Positions 37,801-51,065 of a stretch of DNA of 64,000 nt are shown here, one piece after another. Within the stretch, counting starts at the first letter, position 1, and the number at the start of each line of letters is the position of its first letter. The stretch spans positions 434,001-498,000 of the forward strand of contig CAUJRU010000136.1 of assembly GCA_963277665.1 (NCBI GenBank), read 5' to 3'. Source of the DNA: Viscum album. Lineage: Eukaryota > Streptophyta > Magnoliopsida > Santalales > Viscaceae. Below the pieces are notes generated by a model. It worked only from the letters and a program-made list of their open reading frames with translations. It did no database searches and had not been told where the DNA came from. The position numbers and the translations under genes are program-made.

Positions 37801-38846
37801 TGGACTCTTCCATTTAAAATAATTCAAAAGTCAAATTATTAATAAAAAACATTCATCATAAAAACCTTTGAAAGAATTTTTAATCACATAAAAAACATAT
37901 TTTTTTTATAAAAATACCATTTAAATTTAAAACATATTTTCAATACCAAAACCATATTTTCATTCAAATAACATATTCAATACCAAAATGACCAAAAATA
38001 TAAATATAGTTCCCCATTTTATGAAAAATTAAATCATTCCATGTAAGATGAGTATAAAATAATCACCACAACGATGGAAAAAGGATTGTCGCTGAATACA
38101 TGATGAATAATTTTTTTATTGTTTTCAAAATGTTTCATATAAAAACATGTAACATTATTCTTTTTTTTCGAAAATTTTATTGAAATTAAAAGTATAAACA
38201 TAATTTTCTTTATAATTATATTATATCCATATAAATAAATATAGAAAATAATATCAACAATATTATCATGGGGAAAAATATTGGATAATTAAATTTTTAA
38301 ACATTTAAGGTGTCTCACACCATGTTGAAAATTTAAATAATACTCTCCATAAAATAATATATTTAACAAAACATTATATAAAATTATTATATATTAAATA
38401 TAGATATGAAATTTACTAGAATTATTATACACACATTATAAAAGAATAAAATTTTATATCATCCTGAAAAACCTCAATAAAATGCTATTGAGATGAAATC
38501 CCTTACCTTTTGTAAGATATGTCATGTATATTATTTATCATATTGAATAATAAAAATTATTTAATTTTTTAAATTTATGAGAACCTATTTAATTATTATT
38601 ATATCATTCATATCACTTTTTACAAGTTTATGACAATAAATTTATTTTTTAAGTTCATGTCGGATGTTTTGATGATATTTGGCACTTCAGCCCAAAATTA
38701 CTTTTGTATGATGTAAATAGTCAATGTGTTCATTAGTAAATAAACTCCATAATAATATTTGTGATATTATTATTAATTATATATATCAATTATCCCTTTA
38801 AATTGAACCAATATGTATAGTTTGGGAAGATGTACTACGTTGTAAT

Positions 38847-39258
38847 CATGGAGATAGTAGGTCGTACGTATACATGAGTAATGTGTTCATTTTTAAATGA
38901 TCATTATGGAATAAAGTTAAGTATAATTTTATATTTCAAGAATGATAATAATATAATTAAAATCATATTAATAATTAAAATACAAGTATATATGACATCC
39001 ATGTGATGTGGTGATGACAAATGAGTCACATCTCCTCATAAAGGTGATAGTTCACACATAATCATGAATGAGGTTATCATTTTAATATGCCTAGAAATGT
39101 AAGAACATAAATGATTTATTATAAATTTAATAATGATAAATATTTCATTAATAATATATATATTTATATTAATTCAATAATTGTAACTTTTCTTGAGATA
39201 TGTTTATGAAAAGAGAATTATATCTATTTGTGGAGGTGATAGTTCACATGTATGTGCA
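38847..39258 (-). repeat. Three spaced 30-nt motif copies in LTR L2
   Basis: Copies start at 38847, 39037 and 39229, spaced 190 and 192 bases. The first is bounded by CATG at both ends, where element E has CGTG/CACG; both versions can pair. Confidence 0.6.
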
Positions 39259-39602
39259 AACGAATAGTTATTTTTACATTTGATGGAAATGGATTTAGGT
39301 ACATGTGAAAATATTATCATAATATAAAATCAATATATTTAAGATTTTTAAGTCCTTATTTCATCATGTTTTAAGGATATTTTATGAAATTGTAAGAAAA
39401 AATAAAATAGAAACACTTAATTGATGTCAATACATCTCTTTTGAATTATCTCTTTTAATTAACAGCTTAACACCTCTAGTATGGGCTTTATGCCAAAATT
39501 TAAATCACTATAATGTGGAAATGTATTTTATTAATGTTTTTGGGTAGATCATGGATAAACCAAATAGGTTTTTTAGTGTTAATAAAAGAGAAGAATGTGT
39601 GC

Positions 39603-39611
39603 CCTTTTATA
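39603..39611 (-). promoter_or_regulatory. LTR TATA box, LTR L2
   Basis: The plus strand reads GTGCCCTTTTATAGGAGAGGGG, almost as in E (GTGCCCTTTTATAAGAGGGG), although the rest of the LTR is strongly diverged. Confidence 0.6.
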
Positions 39612-42600
39612 GGAGAGGGGAGGGGAACTTTTAGAAGTCCTCAAAATAATAAAATATAATAATGATACTCAAGATAAAAAGACATAAAATGGCCCATAAA
39701 TGGATAAGGGAAGACATTGTAAACCATATATTATCCCATTAGTGATAATTTAATATTTTATAATTTTTTAAAAATTTAATTATATATTAATTTAATAAAA
39801 TATAATTATTGTCAAATTTGATACAATTAATTTAATTTGACTTCAAATACATTAATAAAGAATTGTAAAATAAATATAATTATTTTTAACATATCAATTA
39901 TATATTATAGAAAAATAAAATTCAGTAGTCTCATTAAATAATAAAAGTATATCAAAATTAATATTATCAAAATAAATTATTTCATTTTTATATTAATTAA
40001 ATACATATTGTTTTATCATTGAAGAATCTTTTAGGGTAATTATATTATTTCAAAAAATAAAAAATTAGTTTTAGTAATGAAAATAACTTCATCAATATCA
40101 TTATATACATTTATATTCGTCAATATATAGTTTTTTCACTATATGGACACATATAAGTCATTAATTACAAAGATTGTGACATTTTGTAACTACATTTAAC
40201 TTAAATAAAATATAATTTAATTTTGAAGAAAAGTGTCCATTAAAAAACAAAAATTATATATTACAGTGATAATGGTATTATAATATTTTTTAAATATTTT
40301 ATACTAATGACTATATAACATTGATACCCTTTCCTTTTGGTTTTAAACCTTATTTAAACCTTTTAACTCTTAGTGTGAAAACATGTGTTTTGACAATTTT
40401 ATGGTTAATATAGTTACTATAAAATTAAAAAAAAGCATTAATGAGTCATGGATAAAATTTTAGTCCTTATCAAATTCTATTCGAAAGACTTTATATTTTA
40501 TATATATTATATCATTTAATAAAATTTTAATTATTTTAAAATATCATTCATGTTCTTTTTTACAATATTCATTGTTTTTCTTTAAAAAAAATACAAAAAC
40601 AAGATAAAATAAAAATAAGCCATATTAAACATTAATAACATGTCTAAATCATCAATAAAATTGTTTAATGACCTTAAGTATCTCAAATTATATTTATTTT
40701 AATGTTATTAGTATCATTTATTTGATTCTTTCAATCATTAAACAATTAATGGATCATCATTATGTCATAATTTGTTTTAATTATGTTTTCACTAAAATAT
40801 ATAAATAAATTTCCTTGAAATGTATTATAATTTTATTTTTTCATAATATAATTTATATTCAACCATATACTTTATAAAACACACTATTAAAAATTGTTCT
40901 ATTGTTAAAAACAAATGTATGAAAAAATTTACTATCCTTAAAATATAATATTATAATGGTAATATTCTCATCCAAAATGACATAAATTGTCTCATAAGAA
41001 ATCCTTTTATGATTAGGGAATATAAATACTCATCCAATAAAACTATGAAATGTGTTATGGTAATTATGAAATATTTATAATATTATTTTTACCCTTAATC
41101 ACACAATTTACCCTTAATTGTGGTAATATTTTATTACTAAAGTTACTATTTCAATTGTCTAAAAATAAAAGGGACCTATTTAAAAAATTTTAACATATGA
41201 TTAAAAATATTTAATATAAATTTAAAAATTAACAACACAAAAAATTAATAAATTAATTGACAATTAATCTCTTTGACGGAACGAGAAAAATGGTTTTAAT
41301 AGTAAAAACAATCAAAAGTTCTCAAAGTTTATATATCTAATTTCACTATGAAATTTATTCCAATGACCTAAATTGGATAAAATGATAAATAATATACCTA
41401 ATTATATTTTAAAATAGTTAAATATCATAATTTAACACTATGAATAAATATTATGGGAAGTAGTTTTAAATTAAATTTCAATATTTTTTCATTATTCATC
41501 AAAACATGAAACATATCAAAAAATAAATCGAAAAAATATTTTGATACTTTAATTTAAAATAAAATATTTATTTTATAAAATTGAACTTTTAATAGTGTAA
41601 AAAACTAGACATAAAACAAGTGTACCATCCAAAGGAAGTAACACTACCATTTTTGAAAAATATTTCTTTTATGAGTTTAAATTTAATTTGTTCTTATATA
41701 ATGTCTATAGAACATATATTATGAATGTAAAAAATTATAATAAATAATATATATATATATACCATTAAAAAATCAAATTATTTTTTTATTTATAAAATAA
41801 ACATTAATATATTTTAATAGTTTTTCAGAAAATAATTTCCATTTAAAAATTTAGGATGTTACATCCCCCCATTAATAAATTGATTCCTAAAAATTGGAAG
41901 TCAGGATAGAAAATAGTGGGTTATACTTTTAAAAATATCTTTTCTAAAATCCCACTTCAGAAAAAGGTTTAATAACACATCCACTTTGGAAGAAAACAAA
42001 TGAAGTATGATGTTCACCTGAGATAACACGTTCAATGGTTCCATATAGGAAAACCCATACAAGGAAGATAAAATTAACTATAATGTTATTATAAATTGTG
42101 GTATAGAAATTGGGCATTATACTATTAACCATTAAAAAACCTTAAATCTATGAAGACTAAAAATTTCATTGATTTTATAGTAAAAAAAGTTAAAGGGTAA
42201 TATTTTTTCCAAGATCTATTCCATAAAGACTAGGAATTAATTTAATTATTGGAATAAAAACAAAAGGGAATATAGAAAAATGACCTATAGAGTATCATTT
42301 GTTTATCAAATCCCATCATAAAATTAACTTTTTCACCAAACTATGAGTATTTATAATTATTTTTAATACCCCTTTCCTTCTAATCAACTTATATAGATAA
42401 ATAAATGCACAAAAGGATGAAAATATATTACAAGTATATTTAGAAATTAACAAAAACAATTTTTTTTAAAAATGCTATGATAATTCCCAAAAAATAATTT
42501 ACCATTATATGATAATAAAATTTACTCTCCCAAATTCAACGGTGACACCAGTAGTTCATCATAGAACATTAATAAAATCAATTCATAAAAAATTCAAAAT

Positions 42601-43029
42601 ATTCCATACTAAGATTAAAACACAAAATTAAGAAGGATTTGATAAAAATGTCTTCTAAGATAAATTTTAATATTTATCTCAAAATTACATCAATCAATCT
42701 TAATTTCTAATACCAAACAGTAATTTCATTAATCATATATTCTCATAGATAGGATAATCAATTCATAAATAAACATTAAATCATATTTCTATCTAAAATA
42801 TAATTCATCAATTACTTATCAAATAAAATTATATAGTATTCTATTCACCTCAATCAAAAAGGGTTCCCAAAATAGTAAAAGTAATCTAAAAAAACATTAA
42901 TCATTTAATGGAAAATTAATTTCCCAATCCAATGTCTTATATTTTATAAAACATTTGTTCACAAAATCTAAATTTTATTAGTGAATAAAATAGGTTAACT
43001 AAAATAAAAATTTCATACTTACCAGGAAT

Positions 43030-43150
43030 TGATGTTGGAAAGTGTTAGGTGACACCCCCTTCTCGCCCTTCAGTAGTGTGTTCAATTCCTATGGCCTTGC
43101 CAATTGTAATGGGCTGTCAGCCATACTACATGATGCATTTGTTTCTAAAA
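43030..43150 (+). ncRNA. Decayed copy of the tRNA-like unit
   Basis: TTAGGTGACACCCCCTTCTCGCCCTTC followed by GTGTTCAATTCC matches the E block at 25240-25290; the B-box core GTTCAANTC is kept while the A box is weakened. This corresponds to the same site inside the element, showing that the block is ancestral to both copies. Confidence 0.45.
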
Positions 43151-43458
43151 TTATATTAATAAAATCCATATATGAATCTTGCATTTTCCTAGATATCCTA
43201 AAAAACAACCTTAATATTTTTTACCTAAAATTTTATCTCATACCATTAATTTTTCATCTTAAAATTATATATATCATAATAACCTCAAAATAGATTTTAT
43301 AAAAAACACTATTAATGAACATAAAATTTCATAATATAAAGCCTCAAAATGGGTTTCTAAGGTAATGAACATATGATCAAACTTAAAATTATAAACCCAT
43401 GAAGATATCCATGACTCATAAAAACACATCCCAATATATAATGTTTTATAAACTATCA

Positions 43459-43470
43459 TTTGATACCAAA
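43459..43470 (-). other. Primer-binding-site relic of internal segment 2
   Basis: TTTGATACCAAA on the plus strand corresponds to CTCTGATACCAAC in E. It sets the start of LTR L3 at 43471 (TATAAATCCCC for TGTAACGCCCC). Confidence 0.65.
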
Positions 43471-45207
43471 TATAAATCCCCACCCTTAAACACAACACAT
43501 TCTAGTGTTTTTGAACTAGAGAAAATAATTCTATGATCATTTAAGTATTATGTTATAGTAATTTAGGAAAAATTTTGAAAAACTAAAATTAGACATTATA
43601 GGTGGAAACTTATATAATTATCCACTTTCACCCAAAGGGAACCATAAAAAATGTTTTCATTTTAGGATCATTAATTTTAATTCTCTCCTTAACCATATCC
43701 TTGTCTCTATTATCCCTTAAATCTTGTGAAAAACATTTTAATGTTGGAATGAGAACAAAATATCTGTAATTGGTAATGAATGAAAGGAAACCATTAGATC
43801 TGTAAAATCTTAAAAACTCATAAAATGTTTATCCTCATATTAAATGTTCATTAATAATATGAACTAAAACATTTTTATTTGAAATAAACAGAAATATTTC
43901 TCAATAAAAAATAATTATAAATTGTTGGGACCAATTAAAACTCATTTAGGTGACTTATATCACTATATACCTAAATCCATTTCAACACCCTTTTGATATA
44001 AATAACCATATGGCCTACATAAAAATATGGTATTACAGGAATACTTGAATTTATATGGGCCTCCCCATTTTATGTTTTATTAGTATTTCCATGCACTATA
44101 TAGACCACCCCATGTTAAGCTATAATGGGCTTTTGTAGAGATATCTGGGCCACCTAATGTTATGCTATAATAATATTTACCAACTCTATCTAGGACACCC
44201 CTTGTATAAGCTATATTAGGCTCACCAGTTTCCTATAATTCTCAAGAAACATACCATTAATAAAACACTATCATCATAAAACCCTATGAAAAGCTATTTT
44301 AATACTATAAAAAACTCTTTTATATGAAAATAAAATATTCTTCTAAACCCCATTTTCTATACATAAACAAAATTTTCATCGAAAGAACATTTTCAATTGA
44401 AAAATAGGAAAAAATGTTTTTTCATTTATGGAATCATGAAATCATTCAATGGAATTCAAAACTAAACTAATTTCTACAAGAGGAGAAAAATAATAATCAA
44501 CATATACATTATGAATAGAACTATAATTTTTAACATTTTCCAAAACATTCCATATAAAAACATGTAAAAATATACATTTTTGAAAACCATTAAATGAATT
44601 TAAATAAAGAAATAAATGTTCTTTATAATGATTTAATATTCATATAAATAGATATGTAAAATAATATCAAGAATAATGACACATAGAAAATGATTTGATA
44701 ATTAAATATTTAAACATTCCAGGATTTATATACCACTTAGAACATTTATTTCATAATCTCCATGAATGATTTTTTTACCAAATTATCAAATAAAAAATGT
44801 ATTCATGAAATATGTATATGAAATTTAATATTAGAAATATATACACATTATAAAATAATGAATGTCTATCTCATCATGAAATGACTCAATTAAGTTGGAT
44901 TGAGACGAAACCCCTTACCTTGAGTATTACACTTCACGTACATTCGTTATCATCCTGAATAAAAATCTTGTGTCAATTATTTACATTCATGAGAACCATT
45001 CTAATTTTTTTTATTTATTTTATATCACTAAGTATAAATTTATAAAAATTACTTAATTATTTAAGTTCATGTCAGATGTTTTGATGATATTCGGTACCTG
45101 TGTCAAAAATGACTTTGTTATAATATCAATAGAAAAAGTGTTCAATAGTCTGTTGTCTATAAAATAATATTCAAGGGATGATTATTAATTTTAAAAATCA
45201 ATTTTCT
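43471..45207 (-). repeat. LTR L3, left fragment
   Basis: It runs from the primer-binding-site relic to the insertion of element C. It includes four units of the roughly 46-bp tandem repeat (44055-44225). The phrase CATGTC(A/G)GATGYTTTGATGATATT near 45068 also occurs at about 32482 (B) and 38658 (L2). No genes. Confidence 0.7.
44055..44225. repeat. 46-bp tandem repeat in LTR L3, about four units
   Basis: Successive units read TATATGGGCCTCCCCATTTT, TATATAGACCACCCCATG, TATCTGGGCCACCTAATG and TATCTAGGACACCCCTTG, about 45-46 bases apart. Confidence 0.65.
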
Positions 45208-46811
45208 TGACCCGTCCTACTGGGGTCTAGGCCAGGACTCTCCAAGCCTACCTCAAATAGGTCAGGGGCTGGGGAATAGCATCATGTGGAAAAATCACTA
45301 ACATGGGGGGAATTAACTGTGTACTTGTACACATTTACAAATATACGATCTCCTCAAATTCTGAAATGCAAATTCCACTAAGAAAAAAATTCAATCATAC
45401 AATTATATCCCATGGCCATAGTATGACAAGAAGTAAAGTAATGTAAACTATGCTAGAACACAATCCCACCACAAAGAGTCTATAAGAGAATTACAACCTG
45501 TAAGTAATTGTAATTGGACTACTCTATGAACACTTCAAGAAAAAGACTCAACATGTCTGGTCTCACTAAGTACTTCGTAGTCCTAGTCTTCCTAGGACTC
45601 CATTAAAACATTGACCATCTTCCCAAGACATGACAAGTGTGGGAAAATCCCATGTAGGGGAGAGTATAACAATACTCAATAGGACACCCCAAAACCACAA
45701 TGAAATATAACCATGGAAAGAAAAGAAATATCTACAACACAAATAATAAGAATTTATAAATATACTCAATCCATGACACATAGTCTATAGGTAAACCACA
45801 ACTATATAATACCCGAACTAGATTTCCTACATGAAGATCCCAGATAGCACTGATATGGGATAACACACTCTAGAGTTTGATAGCACTGATGACATAAATC
45901 TGATTGATACTTCTCATTAGGTGCATTCATAAGAGAGATACACGAATAGATCTGTAGATATTATGATACATAGATAATGATAACAGAATGGGACATGGGG
46001 TGATACAAATGACTATATCTAGATTAACCATTCTAATTAGAGGATTGGTGTTCATGTAGTGTTGGTCGTATCGATACTAAGAACTCTACCTAGGACAAGA
46101 AGATGAATATAGGATTCCAATCCAAGCCTATTGGGGGGGGGGATTCCAACAAATCTATACATGGTTTCCTAGTAAAGGGATCATAGTCATTAGAGTCAAA
46201 AACTAATAATAAAAGCCAATAGGGAAACAATAAAAGGAAATAACCCAAACAAAACTCCTCAATGATACAATTTAAAAGAGATTCGAGCCTTGTATAAAGG
46301 GGTTACATTGTATTTAGTAGGGGTATATGACTTGTACCATGACCATGGGTATTATCCATGAAGAAAAACCCATGTCATGTTAAAATATGTCATATAGAAT
46401 AGTACATGAAGTCTGAATGGGTTATATGATGTGTCCCTGTATCTGGGGTCGCCCCATGTACTCTATCCTTCAGCCAGTACAAGGTGTCATCCTATGTATC
46501 TGTGCTTGTGTACCAGTACTTGGGGTGGCTTGTGTACATGAACTAGAAAAATCCATTTGGGGGAGTACACAACATGTAGGAAATCGATGTACTCCACCCC
46601 TTATCCATGTACATCCGAAGTTACACATCATGTTCATCCAAAGGGGACACACGCTGTGTAGTCAAGGACTACACGCTGTGTGTCATAGGGTTTTACAAAA
46701 CCCATCTTCATCCTCCCGCTCATACCATCAATCTTTTGGATTCCATTATGGTGTTCGGTTCACCATAAAACTATAGATATGAGGCCTTTTAGTCATTCCA
46801 ACACTGAATCA
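45208..46811 (-). repeat. 3' LTR of element C
   Basis: It starts TGACCCGTCCTACTGGGG and ends CACTGAATCA. It aligns along its length with 52754-54368, including shared CATGGGG, TAGCATCATG and repeated GTGTAC-containing segments near 46420-46690. Open frames at 45566-45781 and 46417-46776 arise from this less AT-rich LTR sequence. Confidence 0.75.
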
Positions 46812-48535
46812 GTAAGATTCAGTCCATCAATCAGTTTAAAAAACAAATCTTCACCATTATTCATTATGAGGATAAGAATGAAAAATCCGGACCAACGGTC
46901 ATTCAATCCACTATCATGACCACTGTCACACATCTTTTGAGTTGTGATGAAGCCATATCTATGGGTTTTGATCAATGTGACTAGAATAGAACGCACAATG
47001 ATCAGTTTGTTCCAAGGTATTTCAAACCATAGGGAAGAAAATGGAATGTAAGAAGAACATTGAATTGAGGGGATAAAAGAACAAATAAAAACAAGAGGGA
47101 ATAAACTCAATTAATGTTCATGTAGATTATGGTTATTCACAATTTTAAGATTAAACAAATCCCTTAAATTTAACAGTCAAACTCTTGATAAATTCATCAA
47201 TATAGACCATCCCATAATACAATCACACTTCTGATCAATCTATTTGTTGAATGGTCTGTGTTTATCATGGAATTCAATAGTGGGGACAAGAAATTAAAAA
47301 TAACATGTCCTACCCCAATATAGATTATTCTATAATGAAGTACTATTATTTATTTATCATTGTTCGTGAGATCCAGTCCATTGGTTTCACATTGATCATC
47401 GATCCACGATCTTTCACCATTTGTTTGAGAGAATTATTAAGATGATCTCTCTAGTGGTTCTCCAGATATTCTATGGTTATGAATACATGGATCTCAATAT
47501 AATATTCCTTTAAAGGGTTTATGTTATCTATGTCAATGAGGTATATACAAATAATTTTATTGAATAATTTTATTTATTTTATTCCCATGAAAACTTTTTC
47601 ACAAATGAAACACGCTGACCAATGTTAGGATGTACTTATGGTAAAACTGTCATTCTGAACTCAATGGTACCCTCGTAGTTCTGATCAAGCTTCCCTGATT
47701 AAAATTGTTAGCACATTTTTTTGGTAAACCATGTATGAGTGGTATTTAATATTTTAATATATTCCAAAAAAATTTCAAGGCACACCGGTCCATAGAATCA
47801 CACACTGACTCAGTTTCGAGTATCAAAATTAATCAATATAATATTTAAAAATAATTCATGGAAAAACATAGGATAATAAATTCTCTCCACCATGAGGCTT
47901 TACATCAACAAAAATCCAAAATGAGGGTTACTAAAAAAGATGTGGGTGTCAAGCAAGAATTTGAGCTTCCCATTACCATGTGCTCTCCATGAGATTCAAG
48001 TGCTACTACCAGACAGATTCCAAAGGAATCAATCACCCATGAGGGATCCTCTCTTGTTGATCCCCGATATCCAGTAGGTACTCATCAAATGTCACTCCAT
48101 CCTCGATGTCTATATTTCCCTAGTCGATAACGTGTGATGGGTAATGAACATAACTCCTCAACTACAACATGCAGAATACTTCATGTACCCGGTATAACTA
48201 CGGTGGTAGAGCTATGTTTCATGCCACCTCTCCAAATCTACATAGTATCTAGAGGGGGCCAATGAACCTCAAAGATAGGTTTTTTCCTAGAGAAAATCAC
48301 TTTAATCCATGTCAAGGTGAAAACTATAGGAACACATGAGGTCCATCCTCAAACCCCAAATGACTCATTTTTATGTTAGCATAATACATTTGATGGCTCT
48401 ATGGTGTCTTAATCTGATCCTAGATAAATTTCACCTTATTTTTTGTAGCTCAAACCAACTCCAAGCCCATGAGTACAAACTGTAATACATTAATCTTGAG
48501 ATGTGTTGAAATACAGGGTCTCTCATTCAATTCCA
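46812..48535 (-). other. 3' internal region of element C
   Basis: Lies between the LTR and the integrase relic. The C-terminal integrase part and 3' untranslated region are expected here. No clear domain, and no clear polypurine tract at the LTR border. The frame 46793-47110 (-) shows no motif I trust. Confidence 0.45.
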
Positions 48536-49100
48536 TTAATGGTTATATACCAATGGTAGAATGGTAACTGATGTTGTATGAAAAATCCACCAGTGGTTAG
48601 TGATCCTCCCAACTATGACTGATGTCCAACAAACATGCTCACAGTATATCCTCAAAAACATGAATGGTCTCATTGTATGTAAATTAATTTGTGGGTGAAA
48701 CACTGTACTCAAGTGTAACTGGGCCCCAAATCCATCATGAAATACCTTCCACAATAGGAAGGTAAATGGAGCATCGTGATATGAAATAAATATTTATAGG
48801 ACTACATTGAGTTGACTTTTATCCTAGTTATATAGGGGTCTCAATATCTCTTCTAAAATCTTCTCTCGTATAGCTAGGATGTGGGTCGACATTGTGAGTT
48901 AGTCAAAAATCTCCCAGATGTAATTTTGTACCCTATTTGTACATGTTTTAGCAATCACGAAGTCTATAGATAGCCAATCCCACTTATATTCTGTAACCTC
49001 ATGAGGTTGAGAAAACTCTAGAGGAACTTGGTGCTCACCCTTCACCTGTTGACAAGTAAGGCAACAAGACAAAAACTCCACAACACCGTTCTTCACACCT
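48536..49100 (-). pseudogene. Gypsy integrase relic (element C)
   Basis: The minus frame 48899-49096 reads MKNGVVEFLSCCLTCQQVKG and then EYKWDWLSIDFVIAKT, matching the zinc-binding end and core entry of gypsy integrase (MK..I..FV..CL.CQQVK, then EWKW..I.MDFV). The frame 48536-48754 reads STVFHPQINLHTMRPFMFL and later SVIVGRITNHWWIF, matching STAFHPQTDGQSERTIQ.L and the W..HL...F block. The frames are separated by stops. The family is secure. Confidence 0.87.
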
Positions 49101-49454
49101 GGAAACCAAAAAATATGTCATATGTATTGGAAACACATTAACACATCTTGATGTACTCCCAAAGTGGGTCTTTAAAAACTACCTTAAAAAACCTCTCACA
49201 ACATAATTGGTACCATCATGCGTCTTCTGTATAGAAATAAGTCCTCCCCACCTTTAGAAAATCCATTAGTATAATTCCCTATGGATATATGGACATGTAC
49301 AGTCTCTCAATCAGTATCCCCAAGAAGTTCCTCTCTCACTCTCTATAATAGTGGAGAGGTGACAACCATCTACATGAGTAAAACTACTCCATCTCTATAA
49401 ACAAAGGATAACTATAATGAGTCCAACAGCTTTGATGCCTCATTTAGAAACTAC

Positions 49455-49560
49455 GAACTACATATCCTTCTGAGAGAATCTACCACCACATTACACTCCC
49501 TAGGTTTATATAAAATCTCAAACTCATATTCCTATATATAATATATATATCTTCTCTGTC
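49455..49560 (-). pseudogene. Gypsy RNase H end and connection relic (element C)
   Basis: The minus strand reads EYEFEILYKPRECNVVVDSL, matching the highly characteristic DYDCEILYHPGKANVVADAL that closes gypsy RNase H before integrase. Confidence 0.82.
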
Positions 49561-50214
49561 TCATGTTGAGATCCTTTTGAGAGAATATTTACTCGAGAAT
49601 CTTCTGATTGGAGTAGATGATATTCTACTCGCCCATCAGGTAGTGGCACCACATCTTTAATGAAAGACTACCAGTGCTAACTCATGGTCACGGGTTATGT
49701 ACTTTTTATCATGCAGTCTCAACTGGTGTGAAACATAGGTAATCACCACTTTCCCTTACATCAGGAAACAACTGTTCTCTGTTCCTCATTCATCTTAGAA
49801 CACTACATACTCGACAGCTTCCTTTGGAAATTTCACCATCAGAGCACTTTTCACAGTCTACATCAATAGTTGAAATTCATTCTAACACTTTTACATTGAC
49901 ATTAAAAGAATCAATTTTTGATTCATATATTTTATAGGTGTTGGTGTCTTGGAAAAATCTATTATGAATCTTTTATGATAGCATGCCAACCTAAGGAAGC
50001 TCCACCCCTCTATCAGCCTCTTAACTACCTCCTATTCTAACATTACCACGACATTGGATTGGTCCAATACCTCTCTATATGTTGCGATAACATGTCCAAA
50101 AAAGTGGACTACCTGTATCCCAATGTAGAACATTAGGATCATTATGTAAACCAGGTGCTTTCAGAGTATGTCCAAAAGTATCCTTATGTGTCTCACAAGC
50201 ACCTCCTCGTATTC

Positions 50215-50575
50215 CGATTACATAAGGTTGTCACTGATGAAGACCACCATGAACATGTCTACATATGGATGAAAGATCTAGTTCATGAGTCACATGAACA
50301 CTATTGAGGAATTCTTAAGGAAATATGGCATCACCAAGTACTCATAATGATCGTAATGACATCTGAATATCAAATTCAGTATATTTTCATCACGTACAAG
50401 CATTTGCTGATAGTGTGATCTGAGGTCAATGTTAGAGAACTATCATGCCTCTCTTATGTAATCAATGATTTCATAGATCCTTGGTTATGGATACTTATGT
50501 TTCACTATCAACTAGTTTAAGGACAAGTAGTCCATAGACAAACTCAAGCTCCCATTTTCCTAATTGTAAAATAAC
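50215..50575 (-). pseudogene. Gypsy reverse transcriptase relic (element C)
   Basis: The minus strand, across frames, reads FSNIDLRSHYQQMLVRDENI and RCHYDHYEYLVMPYFL, matching FSKIDLRSGYHQ... and R.GHYEFLVMPFGL. It then reads FHPYVDMFMVVFISDNL, where gypsy has F.VVFIDDIL. The catalytic Asp pair is therefore changed (FISD for FIDD). Combined with stops, this shows that the enzyme is dead. Confidence 0.87.
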
Positions 50576-50984
50576 ATTGGGGCTTCCTAGAGTGAAACAT
50601 TAGGTCTCATGAATCCCTTACTCTACAAGTCCTTTAATGGTACACTATGTTCATGAGGCTCTATGTGTGCCATCTGTTATGATGGAATAGATATTGGTGA
50701 TATCCCATGGTGTATATCAATACATTTTTCTATCTTCTAGAAGGGAGGTAAACCTGAAAAGTCTTCATGAAAGGCATCATCATACTCTGCTAATAATGTA
50801 GGAAATTAGAAACTCAGAACATCCATTACATCAATGGTTAGGATATCCAATTGATAAGTAATCGATGGCACCCTCCTATGCATGAGTAAATCCTACAATA
50901 CCAGGGATTCCATTTCACCGATATAGGTAAACCTTATTCCATCATTATAGACAAACCACACCATTCACATAAAATAGTTAATAT

Positions 50985-51065
50985 GTGCATGGGAACTAGA
51001 TATCCAATCCATTGAAAGAATTATGTCATAAGGCTTGAACGCTGATACCAAGAGGATCCAATTGA
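50985..51065 (-). pseudogene. Gypsy protease-reverse transcriptase linker relic (element C)
   Basis: The minus strand reads AFKPYDIILSMDWISSSHA, matching the family's DFDVILGMDWLS.HRA just downstream of the protease. The position between reverse transcriptase and gag is correct. Confidence 0.75.

Larger units (their letters stand above)
37266..41863 (-). repeat. LTR L2 of the chain
   Basis: The left end is lost (the first 200 or so bases are missing compared with L3). It contains four decayed units of a roughly 46-bp tandem repeat (37633-37800), three 30-nt motif copies (38847, 39037, 39229) and a promoter box (39603-39611). It ends GATGTTACA at 41863, followed by TCCCCCC. Non-coding throughout. 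Confidence 0.7.
41864..43470 (-). other. Internal segment 2 of the chain
   Basis: It starts with a polypurine remnant (TCCCCCC on the plus strand) and ends with a primer-binding-site relic TTTGATACCA directly before LTR L3. It is about 1.6 kb against 2.58 kb in E. It keeps the tRNA-like block (about 43030-43150) but has no gag frame: the stretch between that block and the primer-binding site is only about 0.3 kb, against about 1.6 kb in E. Confidence 0.65.
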
